Positions 28,493-40,440 of a stretch of 64,000 nt of DNA are shown one piece after another. The translations under genes were made by a program, and so were the position numbers. The stretch comes from Lycocorax pyrrhopterus obiensis (taxonomy: Eukaryota > Chordata > Aves > Passeriformes > Paradisaeidae). The notes below the pieces were generated by a model, which saw only the letters and a program-made list of their open reading frames with translations, was not told where the DNA came from and made no database searches. Positions within the stretch are counted from its first letter, which is position 1, and every line of letters begins with the position of its first letter. Location of the stretch: contig JACSVZ010000001.1 in assembly GCA_014706295.1 (NCBI GenBank), positions 85,186,237 through 85,250,236 on the forward strand, written 5' to 3'.

Positions 28493-30118
28493 ACTCGAAG
28501 AGCAATTTTCTGGCCAGCTTGATATTCTTTTCAATAAAGCTTATACCACAAAACAATTCAGCTCCTAAATGCCTTATTACTGAAACTGTACTTTTAGCAC
28601 TATTACAAGCTAAACCTGACAAAGTTTGTTTTCCAGAAAGCCTCAATTCTGCTGTATGAAATCCAGTAACAACATGATTTCATACATATGCCATATGACA
28701 AGGTGTTTTCTCTACCTGCCTATAAGTTACTCAAAGCCCAAAGATTTCCTCAGTGTTCTGACACCCTTGGCTAACCAAAAACAACAAGGCCACTCAGTTA
28801 CTATCATCTTCAGGCAAAAGATGAAATGAATGAGGGAATACCAAAAAGAGACAGAGGCAGCTGTTCTGGGACTACCCTAAGCAATTGATGACATTGCTCT
28901 CAGGTACTTGCAGAACAAGAATTTCTTAAACCTTTAACATGGACATGTTTTGGTGGAAAGAAGAAAGAACTACAGTACAATTAATCCTACTGCTATCATC
29001 TGGTGTTCTCATTTGGATACAGAGCAATTCAGAAGGCACAGACTCAAGACACATGAAGACTCAACCTTCTCCTCACAGATGCGGGTGGGAGGAAGGGAGA
29101 AAGCACACTCATAGAGGGCACAGACACACATAGCTCTCCAGTATCTTTCATTATATATTGGGGAAGGTTAAAGGGAGTGGGGGGGCTGTCCTTAAAAGGC
29201 CTAGAATAAATAGATGCAAGACAATCAGGTATTCAGACCAAGAACTTCCTCAGTCCTGTGACCTTACAGCTTGGTGAGACACACACTAGTGTGAACTTCG
29301 GTACTCATCGTTCTCTTCATAATCACCTGGATGGATCAGAGTTGATAGAAAACCTTCTAAGCCTTCCCACCTTTGATCTCTTCTTAATAGAAGATGAAAA
29401 ACGGTCAGTCCCTGTATGGTATGTTAAGATCAGGTGATGAAGTTCTAAAGAAGTCCTCTTAGATACATCTTCCCGAGAGAATGAGACATACTAGAAACAG
29501 GACTAGGAACATTCTCACTGAGAGAGATTTGTTCCTCGAACACTCAATTCACATATTTTCCTACGTGGAAGAGTTAGAGGACTGTTAAAGATTTTTTTTT
29601 TCCTGGTAGACTACCTGGAAAATAATTAAAATAACTGATCAGCTATTCCTTCCTGAAACTCCTGCACCTCCTCTAGAGAATAAGGGAGTGCTGCCCTAGC
29701 AAGACGCAAATGAGATCAATTAGTAAGGAAATTGCAGCCCATTCCTCTGCCTGGCCTCCCTGGCTCGCTCTCTCCCGAAGAAAGGGGTATGGGGCAGGTC
29801 CTGTCCTTCAGAAGCTCACATTGTCCGGGGCCCTGTGCATAAGGAAGAGCTGGCAAGGCCCCTTTTGGAGAGGAGATAGACTGAACAGCCTCTCCCAAGC
29901 TCTCCATCGCCACGTCCCCGACCCTACGCCCCCGCCCTCCGGGAATGCCCGACGCTGAAACCCTGAGCTCCTCCGCCTGAGGAGGCTTCCCGTCCCCACG
30001 AGGCCGGCGGGCTGGGCGGCAGCCCCGCAGCGGGACCCCGCGACAGGCCGGGCAATCCCGCTCCTCGGCGGGACGCTCGGGGAGAGCCCTCGGGCCGCCG
30101 TCCCCTCCCGGTACTCAC

Positions 30119-30248
30119 AGTCCAGGTGCTTCTTCTTGGGGCCCATGACCTCGTGGGTCGTGGCCTTGCACACGGTTTTCGAGACGGCCGAGCCGGTCAC
30201 GCTGTGCTGCGCCGCCGTGATGCGGTCGGTGAGGCTTTGGCCGGACAT
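30119..30248 (-). CDS. PICALM: PICALM coding exon 1 (N-terminus of ANTH domain)
   Basis: This exon encodes the first 43 residues of the clathrin-assembly adaptor CALM, which binds PI(4,5)P2 at the plasma membrane, recruits clathrin and AP2, and sorts R-SNAREs. The protein begins [17 protein letters not shown], matching PICALM. The paralogue SNAP91 (AP180), as I recall it, starts MSGQTLTDRIAAAQ. Visible features are the N-terminal amphipathic helix (about residues 5-18, with L6, I10 and V17 on one face) and the basic lipid-binding residues K28, K38, K40 and H41 of the ANTH domain. The start ATG is at 30246-30248 on the minus strand, in the context CCCGCCATGT. The exon ends after the first base of codon 44 and is followed by a GTGAGT donor. 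That base joins the first two bases of exon 2 to make TAT (Tyr44). Reading on past the donor gives a spurious extension. The exon lies inside a CpG island. Identity is near certain by family knowledge; no database search was run. Confidence 0.97.
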
Positions 30249-30435
30249 GGCGGGTTCGCTGGCGGCGCTGGAACCGAGCGCGGCTCCGCTCCCTCCTCAG
30301 GGGCCGGGACGGGAGGAGTCGCCGGGGGGATGGAGCTGCGCGGGCTCCTCACCCCGCCGTGCCGCAGGCGGCCCCCGCTCCGCCCTCAGGGACGGACCTG
30401 TCACCCGAGCAGGGACCCCTCCTCCTCCTCCTCCT

Positions 30436-30470
30436 CCCGCCCCCCTCCCCCGGCCGCCGTCCCCTCCCCC
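30436..30470 (-). promoter_or_regulatory. G-quadruplex-prone tract in PICALM promoter/5' UTR
   Basis: On the minus (sense) strand this stretch has several runs of three or more G with short loops, which fits the intramolecular G4 pattern. It is bordered by a (CCT)n run on the plus strand at about 30418-30438. If the transcription start is upstream of it, the tract would lie in the mRNA leader. Confidence 0.4.
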
Positions 30471-30518
30471 TGCGCGCCCGCCCGGCCGGGGACAGGGACA
30501 CGCACTGGGCGCCGCAGG

Positions 30519-30529
30519 AAAATGGCGGC
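30519..30529 (+). promoter_or_regulatory. YY1-like site AAAATGGCGGC
   Basis: The core ATGGCGGC matches the YY1 motif often found just downstream of start sites in CpG-island promoters. It reads in the plus direction, opposite to PICALM. That orientation would suit a divergent plus-strand transcript, though YY1 sites also act in both orientations. Confidence 0.45.
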
Positions 30530-30568
30530 GGCCGAGCTCCTCCTCGGGCCTTGCCGGGCCTCTCCCGC

Positions 30569-30578
30569 GTCACGTGAC
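30569..30578. promoter_or_regulatory. CLEAR / E-box palindrome GTCACGTGAC
   Basis: This is an exact 10-base palindrome matching the CLEAR consensus bound by TFEB, TFE3 and MITF. Its core is CACGTG, which USF and MYC/MAX can also bind. It lies 321 bp upstream of the PICALM start codon in the CpG island, a typical proximal position. CALM works in endocytosis and autophagosome-precursor trafficking, so lysosome/autophagy-linked control is plausible. The motif is seen; its use is inferred. Confidence 0.6.
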
Positions 30579-30697
30579 CGCCCGGCGCCCCGCCCCCGTG
30601 ACACGCACCGCCCCCCTCAGCGCCGCGGGGCGAGGGCAGGGGGCGGGAGCCTTTCCTCAGGTCGGGATCGCTTCTCCCGGGATCGCTTCCCCCGGGA

Positions 30698-30767
30698 TCC
30701 CTTCCCCTTGGGCAGCCTCCCCTGCCCCGGGGTCCCTTCCCCTTGGGCAGCCTCCCGTTCCCCTGGG
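30698..30767. repeat. Two-copy 35-bp GC-rich tandem repeat
   Basis: Units at 30698-30732 and 30733-30767 both begin TCCCTTCCCCTTGGGCAGCC. They differ at only a few bases in their last third. Shorter related pieces (gatcgcttcyccc) precede them at 30666-30695. The repeat is at the upstream edge of the promoter island and could be length-polymorphic. Confidence 0.7.
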
Positions 30768-31079
30768 CACGCTCCTCTCGGGAGATTCGGTGGGCCCCTG
30801 TTCGGGTTCAGCGTCGGGTAAAGTCTCCGTGGAGCGAGTGGGGGGTGTCTCCGCCCCTGGAGGAAGTAATTTTGTGTTTCTCAGCCTGGAAAGTTTTTGT
30901 AGAAACTCCTTTGGTGTCACCTTCGGCTAGGGAAAGCGCAAAGGGGAAAAAAAGCTGTTCGCAGGCAGCGAGGGGTTCGGGGCTGGTTTCTGCGATCGGG
31001 CTTCTCCTCGGAGTTATTTTTATTTGAAAGCTCGCCAAAAAATTCTCGAATGTACAACACGGCCAGCATAAAAACACTG

Positions 31080-34000
31080 GTGGTTTTCAGGTCCTTCATG
31101 ATTAGGTGTTCTGCTGCTCAGCCAATGCTTCTCGGACTTAGTAGGTGGCTCTGTCCTTGGCAGCCTGGGATTTTGTACGAAGTTAGTTGGTTTCTGTTCA
31201 TAAAAGTTAGAAACTGTTCCTTAAGGTGCCTTCTCCCAGCCTGGTACCTACAGCTGTACACGTGGTTACCTGTATCCCAGTGGCAGACAGTGAGGAGCAG
31301 CTACTTGGCGTCCTTACCTCCTACCGCCCATCGCCAGAGTGCTGTCCCAGCCTCCCAGCTTTCTGCAACTTCCATTACTCCTTGCAACAGGGCTCTTCTC
31401 CTCCCCAAACACCCAGCAGTGAATAATACAGCAAAACCACAGGACTCCAGCTGACAAAGTTCTTCCTCTCCCAGAAGTGCCTCCTGAGGAGCTGTCTTGT
31501 AAGTGCCCCCCATCCATGAAGCCACTGAAATATTTACTGGGCAACTTAAAGAGAAGCAGTATACAAATGATACTCGGCTCTGCCTGCTTGACAGGATGTG
31601 TAAGTAGGATTATCTGTTCATAATGCGTAAGGAAAATTGGTGTCAGAGGAAGAACATCTGGTGAAAGTTGAACCCAAATAATGCCATTTGTGTGTGTGCA
31701 TAAGGAACGCTTGCAACATGTAGAACTTGCTTTCTTCATAATGCCAAGCAATCTTTGAGGATACTGTTGTATTTGTATTTCTTGGCTCCTTCTGAACTGC
31801 TTTAAGAGTCCCAGATATCCGTGCTGGGGAAATAAATCACTGATGTATACAGCAGCAGACTCTGGCATAAGACAGCTTTAGCATAAAGCTTCACACCATG
31901 CAAACACAGAGGCTGCTATAGGCTACTGATACAGCAACACACATTGGTATTTTTTATGGTAACTTCAGCTAGGACCTGGATTTCAACACCCCATTTCAAG
32001 CTGCTTTTGGAGAAATTCCATTGAACTGGCCTGAGTAAATTAGGCTCCATCAGTTCTTCTCTGATGATGCCCATCACTTTCTCCAGGAACAGTGAAGCTA
32101 TCCAAACAGAGGAAGCTTGTGACTCTAGGAGTTACTGAGACCAGATTTGGACAAAATATCTCATTCCTAAGGGAACAAAAAGTGACCTCAATCTTAGAGG
32201 TCCAAAACCAAAAATAAGTGTTGCCTTTTTTTACAGCTCTTCTTGCTCACTGAAAGCTCACAGTTTTACTCCACAGTTAAAAATTCTGCTTGTAATTCTT
32301 GTTCATGAGCAGAAATGGGTGAGAGAACTGAGGGCAAAATACATTTTGATAATTGTTTGTTGCTTTTTAATTGCTTGGGAGATACTTGATACCATTACAG
32401 CAAGAAGCTTGAAGAACTATGATAGATAATATCTGAGCACCTCCCAAAGATTTGGAAATTAAAATCAAAATATTAATCTCTTTTCCTTTCCAACCTGAAG
32501 AAAACAAGTTTGATTAGTTTATAACTCATTTGTTTTTGTTTGTGTGCCTGGGTGTGCTTGAGAATGAAAGGAGAAAGGAGTACGTATCTAAAGAGAAACT
32601 ACTGCAGAGATAGGAGTCCTATATTTAGTGAAGCAGCAAACCTAAACAACATTCTTTTCTCTTGTGAAAAGTTCTTCCAGTATCTGGATCTAACTCCTGT
32701 GAAAATGCTGTATCTTGCATTCACAAGCTCCCCAAAATTGTCAGTACTTCCCTGGTATTCAGCTATCCTGGAAGGACAAACAAGTTAACAGATCTGTTTC
32801 TTCCCATGTGTATTGTATAGTGCTGAAAAGCTTGCCTCAGCATGACCTCTGTAATTTATTATGTATATAATTTTCTTGCAACAGTGTCATTTCCACTCTG
32901 TGAGGTGCCTGCCACACTGTAGTGCATGCAGTCTGCCAGGGTGATTTGGTGTTCCCAGTGCTGCTGGCATCCATGCCCTTCCTCCTTGCTTCATATTACT
33001 GTACGCTATTAGGAGAGCCGTGGGTTGGGGGCACTATTAATCAGAAATAGCTTCAGATTTAAACCAGGTGTTTTGGCTGAGTTTCAGGTCTATTAGAAAT
33101 CAGCCCATCTGAGGCACAAAACTATGAGGAACAAAGGTGAGCACATGCTGATAAACTGTTGCAGTCTCATTACCAAGGATTTGAGGGCATATCTGCTAAA
33201 AGCAACAAAAAAACCCCATGAACCATAATTTGGGACGCTAAGGGGCTAGTGAAGAGAAGCTGAAGAGAGGGATTAAGTTTGAAATAGGGCTGGGCATTGG
33301 AACAGCTGAAGGGAATGGTAAGAGGGATGGGGCAAGGAGGCAATGGGTAGGAAAAGCAGAGGCAGCAAAGCCACCTGCATAAGGTTGGGAAATGCCCTAT
33401 CAGTGTTGTATAAATTATTTGAAAACTAGTTACAATCCAGATGTTTCACAAGGCCCATTTACAGGATCACTGTGGTTTCATTGCTATTAAGGGTTACAGT
33501 ATTTTCTCCAGCTTTTCAAGGAAGGTGATTTTGATGTCAGCCCCAGGAATTCGGCATTCGTTTGAGTAGATATAAGATATAAAATAGACTATAGGAAATA
33601 GAAACACCAGCTTCCCAGAGGTAGCTCTCTATGCCATTTGTCCATGTCTATGGCCACTGTATGGTCCATTTCTTGTGCACCTCTGGCAACAGAGAACTCC
33701 AGAGCAGCTGCATGGCTAGAACTAGGCCACTCACTGACCATATGCAGCAATCTACAGTTAGTGATGCATTTTTGAGTAGCCTAATTTTGCCCAGCCTAGT
33801 AGAATTCTGCCCGTTAAACTCCAGTGTAATAATTTCAAAACCATGTTCAAAGAGTTTGGCAAAGATTTACCCAATGCTGTTTTTCTGTGACTATAGTAAG
33901 AATTCAATATAATTTGCATCACCGTAGCAACTTCATCAAATAATTTTATGGACAATAATGAATTTTTTCCAGCAGCACATCTAAGAAGATAAAGAAACTG

Positions 34001-37000
34001 GAACAAAGAAAAATTACGGTTAAAATAAGACTTGCTAGTGGCACAGTGAAATGAAGTCATCCAGGAGTGTGGTTCTTGTTACTCACTCATGCTGCCAACA
34101 AGACCAGAAGCCAACAGAGGTAGGCAAGGTGGCCACATTGCATGGCTAGGGGGAAAGGAGGCAACAAGATCATGGAGGATGTCTGGAATATTGCAAAATA
34201 ATCACAAAACACAGTGGAGTTAGGATACTTTTTTAAACGATACCCCTCTTCACTACTCCAAATGCGCTTGTTCACAGGTTTTCCTTTTGCTTCTCTTATA
34301 TCCAGTTTGTACGAAACAACATTTCTGATCCTTCAGACTTTTAGCACTCAGCTCCTTCCTTTCCCAATGATCATTTTTTCATGTTCATTCCTGTTTCAAA
34401 TACATCACCCTTATCCATCCAACTATCTATCCTGGGTCTATCCAGAATTTTCCTGCTGAAACAGGAACATTCAGCTCTTGCTGTGCATTTACCTTATATC
34501 ACCTGCTTTTCTTCGAGCTCCACACTGTCCTCACATCTATTCCAAATTGATCTATCCTCAAATCTATTCCAACTCACTCCTTGCAAAGACAGCTTCCTCA
34601 AGTCCATAGTGAATCAGAGATCTCTTTCCCAATTCTCTTCCCTCTTTCTGGAAATAGTGGCAGCTTTCATGTTTCTTTTGTTCCTTTTGCATTTCCTCTT
34701 TTGTGCCTCTCTCTGTAAGGCAAATATCCAACTTCCTTCCTCATACACAGTATTCTAAGCTCCGCAGCTTGTGTCACCTTCTCATGCAGCTCCAGTTATC
34801 TAGTAGTCAATGTCCCTTGCAGTGCTGTTACCTGAAAGGAAGCTGACTTTGTCAAGGAAGAAAGCAGCTGCCCAAAAGCTAACGTAATTTTGACATGAGA
34901 AATACACGTAGGAAGGGAGAAAAGTGAGTCAGTACCATTGCACAGGAGGGGAGCAATTAGAACTAATTTTACTGTATTCACGTAGGAGCATGATATCTGG
35001 GTAGGAGCTCCCATGCTTCATGTGGGTATCTAACTAGAGGTGGAAAACAAATATGATACTTCTGAATCCTGTTGTGTGGTCTAACGCCTTTCTTTCCTTG
35101 TCCTGACATGAAACTTGCACACTGCAAGACTGATCGTGTCATTAATGCTATAAGCAGGATTCCCACCTGGCCAACAAATGCACATAGTAAATGTCTTTGA
35201 GTGTGAGAGAGGAAGGAAACAAGCTCCCTTACATTTTGTTCACACTTCCCAGTGGATGTGTCAAACACTGACACCTCTGAAGAGCAAGAGGCCTGCTGTC
35301 CTCTGCATCTGCCATGCACTGCCCATCAGCAAACATTCCTAATGCACTCCTGCTGTTGCTCTTTCCTACTGTAGTTTTTTACACATCCTTTCTAGGCAGC
35401 GGGCACTCTCACAGTAACTCACTCAGATACTGAACAAGGAAAAGCAAACCTTACAATACAGCCTCACCAGCATGATAAGTGCACCTATACACTTCCCCAA
35501 AATTTCTGCAGACCATCTATCATACAGGAAAAAAAGTGGCCCCGTCCCTGCTAGTGACACATGTCCTCATCCCTTCCCCCTAGTTTGATGTCGAAAACCT
35601 AGGGCCTTGCTGCCAAATGCTTCTCCCTGTCATTGCAGGCTGGCAGTGTTTGTGAGACTTGGCAGGAGACAGCATTTGATAAGAATCCTCCTCTGGGCAC
35701 CTCTGAGAGGGCACTGTCATTCATTTCTCTCCCCTGCCAGTTCACAAACACCAAGCCAGCAGGGCAAGTGCAGGAGGAACTGCATTCCTTTTGGGCTGCT
35801 GTAACTTGGAAGCAGCCCCTATCATTTTCTTCAGTCACCTTTGAGCCAAAAGCACGCCAAACATACTTCAGCCCCAAAGGAATATTTTTAAGGAAAGTTA
35901 CAAGCAAACAAACAGGCAGGGTACCAATGGAACAGCCACTTCAGCCTGCTGCCGAGCTAAAATTGGTACTTATGCTCACACTCTTGCACACACATACGTG
36001 CAGCAGAGCTTAATCAATTCCCTCATTAATATTGAGGCTCATGTGCTCATGCTCTGTGTCTGGGAAAGCTTTACACCCACATGAATTTTGATGTGGAGCT
36101 GAAACAAAAATGTTGATGCTGGCAATGCCAACTATAGAGAGTAAATAGCTGGGGCCTGCCAATGCTGACTTGAATGGGGCTTCTCACCCAGAAGAAAACG
36201 TACATGTGAAAAGTATTCTCATGATCAGGTCTGTGCAGTAAAAGTAAATCTTGGTTTCCTTCCTCAAACAAATAAATCCATTTATGCCAATGAGTTGGTT
36301 TCAAGCCTTGTATGGGTAGGTCCCACTCCCTAGTCTTTATGTGAGATCTGAATCTTGCCCACTGGAGTGAGTCAGGCTATCGGTGTTTGGCTCTGTGCTT
36401 CAGGGGTCAGCGACTACATTTACATGTGGGCAGACTTCATGCTGATTAAATCAAACTACTGCACTGAAAAGAACATTAACTAAATGCCTCCTAACATTCT
36501 GATAGTGTATAAGCTATTCTGAATCTTAAATCCCATAGAGGATTTGTCCTAATTCATTCCACTACACACAAGTACATAAATGAATGCTTTCTGTTTAGTA
36601 AAATTGAGGAAATACATAAAAAAAGAAATTAATGGGAATTTAAAATTGCTTTCTTTTCCAGGATCTGAGAAGCAAAGAATTGTGAGTAATATTGGAAAGA
36701 ATGTTCTTACCTTCTCTGTCATCCTATGTTTCCTGGTTTTATTTCTTAGAACTCGAAAAAGCAATACTTTCTTAGTAGCAGTGGTGCAGCAGGCTTGTCT
36801 TGATAATGTACTTCAGCCACGAGCCTTGTCTAGAAGAGAATGGATTATATGTTTTGCTTGTCTTTTCCACTGAAACCAGGGACAGATGCAGGCCAGATGT
36901 GAATACCAGGGCCACAGCACTCCCTTCACAGCTCTGTGTCAGCCACTCACCTTTCTGACAGCTCCATGGCCTTGAGGAGATCCCACAGTGGAGGGCCAAA

Positions 37001-39230
37001 TGCAGGAGAACACATACTCACAGTTCTAACTCAGGTTGTGCTTTCTCTACAGCTCCCCACTGCTTGTGGGTAGTGTTGAGGTGCCAGAGAGGGGATAAGA
37101 TGATATGCTGGGAACAAGGGAATTGCTAGCACTGCACTAGTGGAGTGGGAGGGGGGCTACAACAAGGCTAAAATTTCCTTGGTAGCCTCCCAATAAATCC
37201 GTATTGGTTTAAAGCTACAAGTGAATCTGGCAACAAACTTCTCTGACTTTAGATCATAAGTCACCCACTGTGTTGAAAACTGTTTGATGTGGATCTCTCC
37301 ACTGGCAACTGGCTGCAAGCCAACAAATTCACCTTCTACGGATCAAAAAATCACCACAGTTTTTACTGGTCACTTTTTTTCTGAAGGCAGGAGCAAAGAG
37401 TAGTAGAGGATTTGTGTTTTTAATGCATCCACCTACCCAGTTCTTCTCTTTGGACCACTTCTGTGTGCTTTCAGTAATCAGTTAAGCCTGCCCTTGCCTT
37501 TCATACAGCATCCTTTTTCAATGGAAATCCAGACGTGTTGGCACTGCTTGCTACTGGAGGAGTAAAGAAGGAATAATGATCCAAAAGAAAAGTATTGTAG
37601 TCTCTCAAATTGCACTGGGATATTCTCAAGTCAAACAGTAGCCCTGCATGTATTGGTATTCACTTCTAACATTCTTCAAGAGAGCCTGTTCATTGCTAAA
37701 GAGTTTATGCATTGCAACAGCAGCTGAAACTTAGGAAGAACTACAAAAGCAAGATGCTGATGAACATTCTACGCACCTGTGTTTTTTAACCCTTACAACC
37801 AAAAATCCAGCGAATTACAAAGAGCAAAAATGGATATCAGATGCATTGAACTTATTCAGATTAGATAACGCAGTTGGAAGAAAGAGGAGAAGATAAGTAT
37901 TTTGTGCAACATCTTGTTCACCTGTAAGATCAGATAACTAAAAGAATATTTTACTAAGAACAGTTGTAAAGAAAACAGTAGTGTAGGCAGGTGAAACCAC
38001 AGATCAAATACTTTGCAGGTCCATATTTCATCACATGGCAGTATGCTTTCAGATTCCAAATTCTATTCCTATTGAATCTATGGCAAAATGCCCACTGACT
38101 TCAAACAGAATAGGTTTTGTCCCTCTAAGCTATGAGTATGGCCAGCAATACTAATGCAGAAGAGAAATAAATTGTGTAGGTGAAGAGTAGGGAGTTGGTG
38201 CTGAAAATTTAGTGCCTGCCTGATCTTAATCCTTTAATTTTCAAATTAACAAAACCCTTTTACTCTTAGAACATTATATCAATCATGGTTTTTTTTGGTC
38301 CACAGTATTTTACAGTCTATTGGCTGAAGTGATTAATGCTAATAAATGTTTATTTAGTAAGTAGCTTTTTAATAGTTAACCCAAGTTTTCAGAAGCATTA
38401 GAATAATTTTTTTCAAACCAGAACTTCTTGGTATTGCAGCAAGTTTTGTTCAATTAAGATCTTTAAGCCTTCTCATTGGTATTCTCTTTTTACCTCCTCC
38501 TCTGTTCCATGATATTCCCTTAAGCGAAGTTTATCCAAATCTATATTCTTAAACCTTATCCTGAAAGTGGATTTGATAAGTCCTTCTATTTGTTTGACAG
38601 CTCTCAGCATTATAGCTGGTATCTGTGCATGGATGTGAAAATGAGTAGCATAAAACAAACTACTGAACTTTTTTTGCATTAAAGTAATTTTGCATCAAAA
38701 CAAGTGAAATTGTCAGCAGTGTATCTGTAGTATTTTAGAATCAGATAAAAATAGGATTGCTGTATTCTTTAATTAACATAGCTGAAAGTTAGCCAATTCG
38801 GCTTCGGACACAGCAGGAGACGTACAGTTTGTCCTGATTTTGTGGGGAATGAAAAAATGTAATACTTGGCACATGAACTAACTGTGCTAACTTAAAATGT
38901 TACCAAAACATATTCAACTAAATCAAATATGGTGGCTTACCAGAGATTAGCCCACATATTTTAACAGAATGGAAGAGCACAGTTTTAAAGTTGTGGGTTA
39001 CTGAAAGAAACAAAATCTAGAGAAAGTGATTATCAGTGATATGAAAATTTTAAAGAAAACTATTTACATGCTGAAATCAGTGAGGTCCTTTGACCAAACC
39101 CTGATGTTATTACTTGCAGAGAGTAACATCATCCCCTATGAACAGTTCTGTTTTATGGCAAATGAAATCTCAAGGTGTTTCAACTGGAGTGAACATTTTC
39201 CATTGTCAAGATGTTAAAACCCACCACTTT
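31080..39230. other. PICALM 5' intergenic region, no gene recognised
   Basis: I see no exon of a known protein here on either strand. The longest open frame (184 codons, minus strand, 31314-31868) lacks any recognisable domain and has the composition of noncoding sequence. A pyrimidine-rich plus-strand stretch lies at about 34214-34760. Divergent noncoding transcripts from the PICALM island would cross this region but cannot be shown from sequence. Confidence 0.6.
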
Positions 39231-39234
39231 TTAA

Positions 39235-39282
39235 TTTCTATGTGCTCATCTGCATAAAATGGGTTTTGATGAGGTTGGAGGT
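39235..39282 (+). repeat. Possible MIR-like ancient SINE scrap
   Basis: gtgctcatctgcataaaatgg resembles the ctcatctgtaaaatggg segment of MIR. It is very short. Confidence 0.28.
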
Positions 39283-40344
39283 ATAATATTATGATGGGGA
39301 TAAATTCTTTATTAAACAGAAACAAACATCAACTGAGTAAACATCATTAGTGCTTACAAAATCTAGACTAGATGTGGTACCTGACTGTGTATGACAGAAC
39401 TTTAGTGTCCTAGTAAGCAGATACTTTCTTGTAGAAATTTTAGGGCAGAATTCTGTCATTCTCAGATGCACATCCTTAAGCAAAGAAACTCTCATGAAAA
39501 ACTTATGAAAAGCCCAATTACAAAACCTCTGATGAAGTCAGATGCGGCTTTCAAAACAGTCCTGTCAGAGAAAGGTAAAACTGATTTTTCCTGAGGCAGT
39601 GAGGACTGAATCCAGAGAAATTCCTTGAGGAGGGACATTGCTACCCTCCCTGCAAAGCTTTACTGTTTTAAATTGCAGTTCAAATTCCTGCTAGTAAGGT
39701 GAGGGGGATATTCATTAAATTAGTTCATGTGGCAGCTGCTCTCCCCATTCACTTTTCAGTAGACAGCCCAGCTCAACTTGGGAGTAACACTGGCCCTTGT
39801 ATGAGAGTGCTATGTGCAGACGGCTACCAAATTTACTTTTAGTGGCCTTTTCTGCCTTTAGAATTTTTTTTCCTTCAAGAGTTTCATTATGAAGACTGCC
39901 TCATTCCAAGATATAACATTTCATGGTTTTGGAAGAAACAGCTACCTGGAGAACTTTTCTAAATTGCCTCACAGACCACATCCCTTGGTGTTTCTCTAAT
40001 CCAGACCATTTTGTTTCCTAGAAAGTACAGCTCATTCTTTCAGAGGACTGAGTTTCCCTTGCACGGATGGTTTGCCTGTTAAGAAACTTCCCTTCAGAGC
40101 ACCCTGAGGCAATAGTTCCCAAAACTGGGGTTCTGGCCATTCATGAGGTTGTAGTAGTCCTGAGCAAGGTTGTGATTATAGCCAAAATTAAGTTAGATAG
40201 TCCCGGGCCTGTGATCCAGTCTGAAGGGGAACATGCAATGAGAAGAGGAGATGCTCAAAAGACAACTGGACTGCACCTTACTCTTTTACCAGCTTCCATC
40301 TTTCAGATGTCTGTGAGACATATTCTGTAGTCACAGTGGGTAAG

Positions 40345-40440
40345 GATTATAACAGCCCACCCATTTTACACCAAGACAGGAGGCACGAAGACAAGAAAGG
40401 CCCCAAAGATTAGCGGGTGAGGCAGAAATCCAGCCTTTCC
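40345..40440 (+). repeat. Possible MIR-like ancient SINE, decayed
   Basis: The order cccattttacacc, then acaggaggcacgaagac, then a gt-gag-ggcagaaatccagcc tail, follows the MIR 3' half (cattttacagatgaggaaactgaggca ... ggcagagccaggattcgaa). Divergence is high. Confidence 0.4.

Larger units (their letters stand above)
4241..30118 (-). other. PICALM: PICALM intron 1 (about 25.9 kb)
   Basis: The boundaries are set by the exon 1 donor (GTGAGT reading down from 30118) and the exon 2 acceptor (TTGCAG ending at 4241). Intron phase is 1. I looked for extra exons on both strands and found none that I recognise. The open frames here are short, stop-bounded and rich in Cys, Phe or His, as expected of noncoding DNA. 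Contents that can be named are a CR1 fragment at 16.73-17.12 kb, a possible LTR at 7.27-7.56 kb, TA/CA and TC microsatellites, and A-runs at 19.07, 25.40 and 28.25 kb. A small 30-bp duplication sits at 17.94-17.99 kb and a 28-bp one at 26.81-26.86 kb. The plus strand reads A- and C-rich, so the transcribed sense is T- and G-rich. Confidence 0.9.
29760..31070. promoter_or_regulatory. PICALM: CpG-island promoter of PICALM
   Basis: GC content and CpG density rise sharply here compared with the AT-rich flanks, densest at about 29900-30860. The island covers the PICALM start codon (30248), the first donor and the upstream sequence. GC boxes are visible, for example gccccgcccc near 30587 and gggggcggga near 30640. 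No TATA box is placed convincingly, so dispersed initiation is expected. The transcription start cannot be fixed from sequence. It is likely within a few hundred bases upstream of the ATG, making 30249 to about 30500 5' UTR. Long open frames run on both strands through the island, but they are a by-product of GC-richness. Confidence 0.85.

Noticed and set aside
29808..30118. Extension of the PICALM exon 1 frame to 146 codons
   Set aside because: The frame passes the GTGAGT donor at 30118; only residues 1-43 match PICALM, and exon 2 joins in the right phase.
30119..30248. SNAP91 (AP180) instead of PICALM
   Set aside because: The N-terminus and exon 2 ([28 protein letters not shown]) carry the PICALM-specific residues at positions where SNAP91 differs.
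30126..30930. Long plus-strand open frames (231 and 264 codons) in the CpG island
   Set aside because: They are Pro/Arg/Gly/Ser-rich, overlap each other and PICALM exon 1 in antisense, and result from few stop codons in GC-rich DNA.
31314..31868. 184-codon minus-strand open frame upstream of PICALM
   Set aside because: No recognisable domain, mixed noncoding-like composition and overlap with other open frames; could be part of a noncoding region only.
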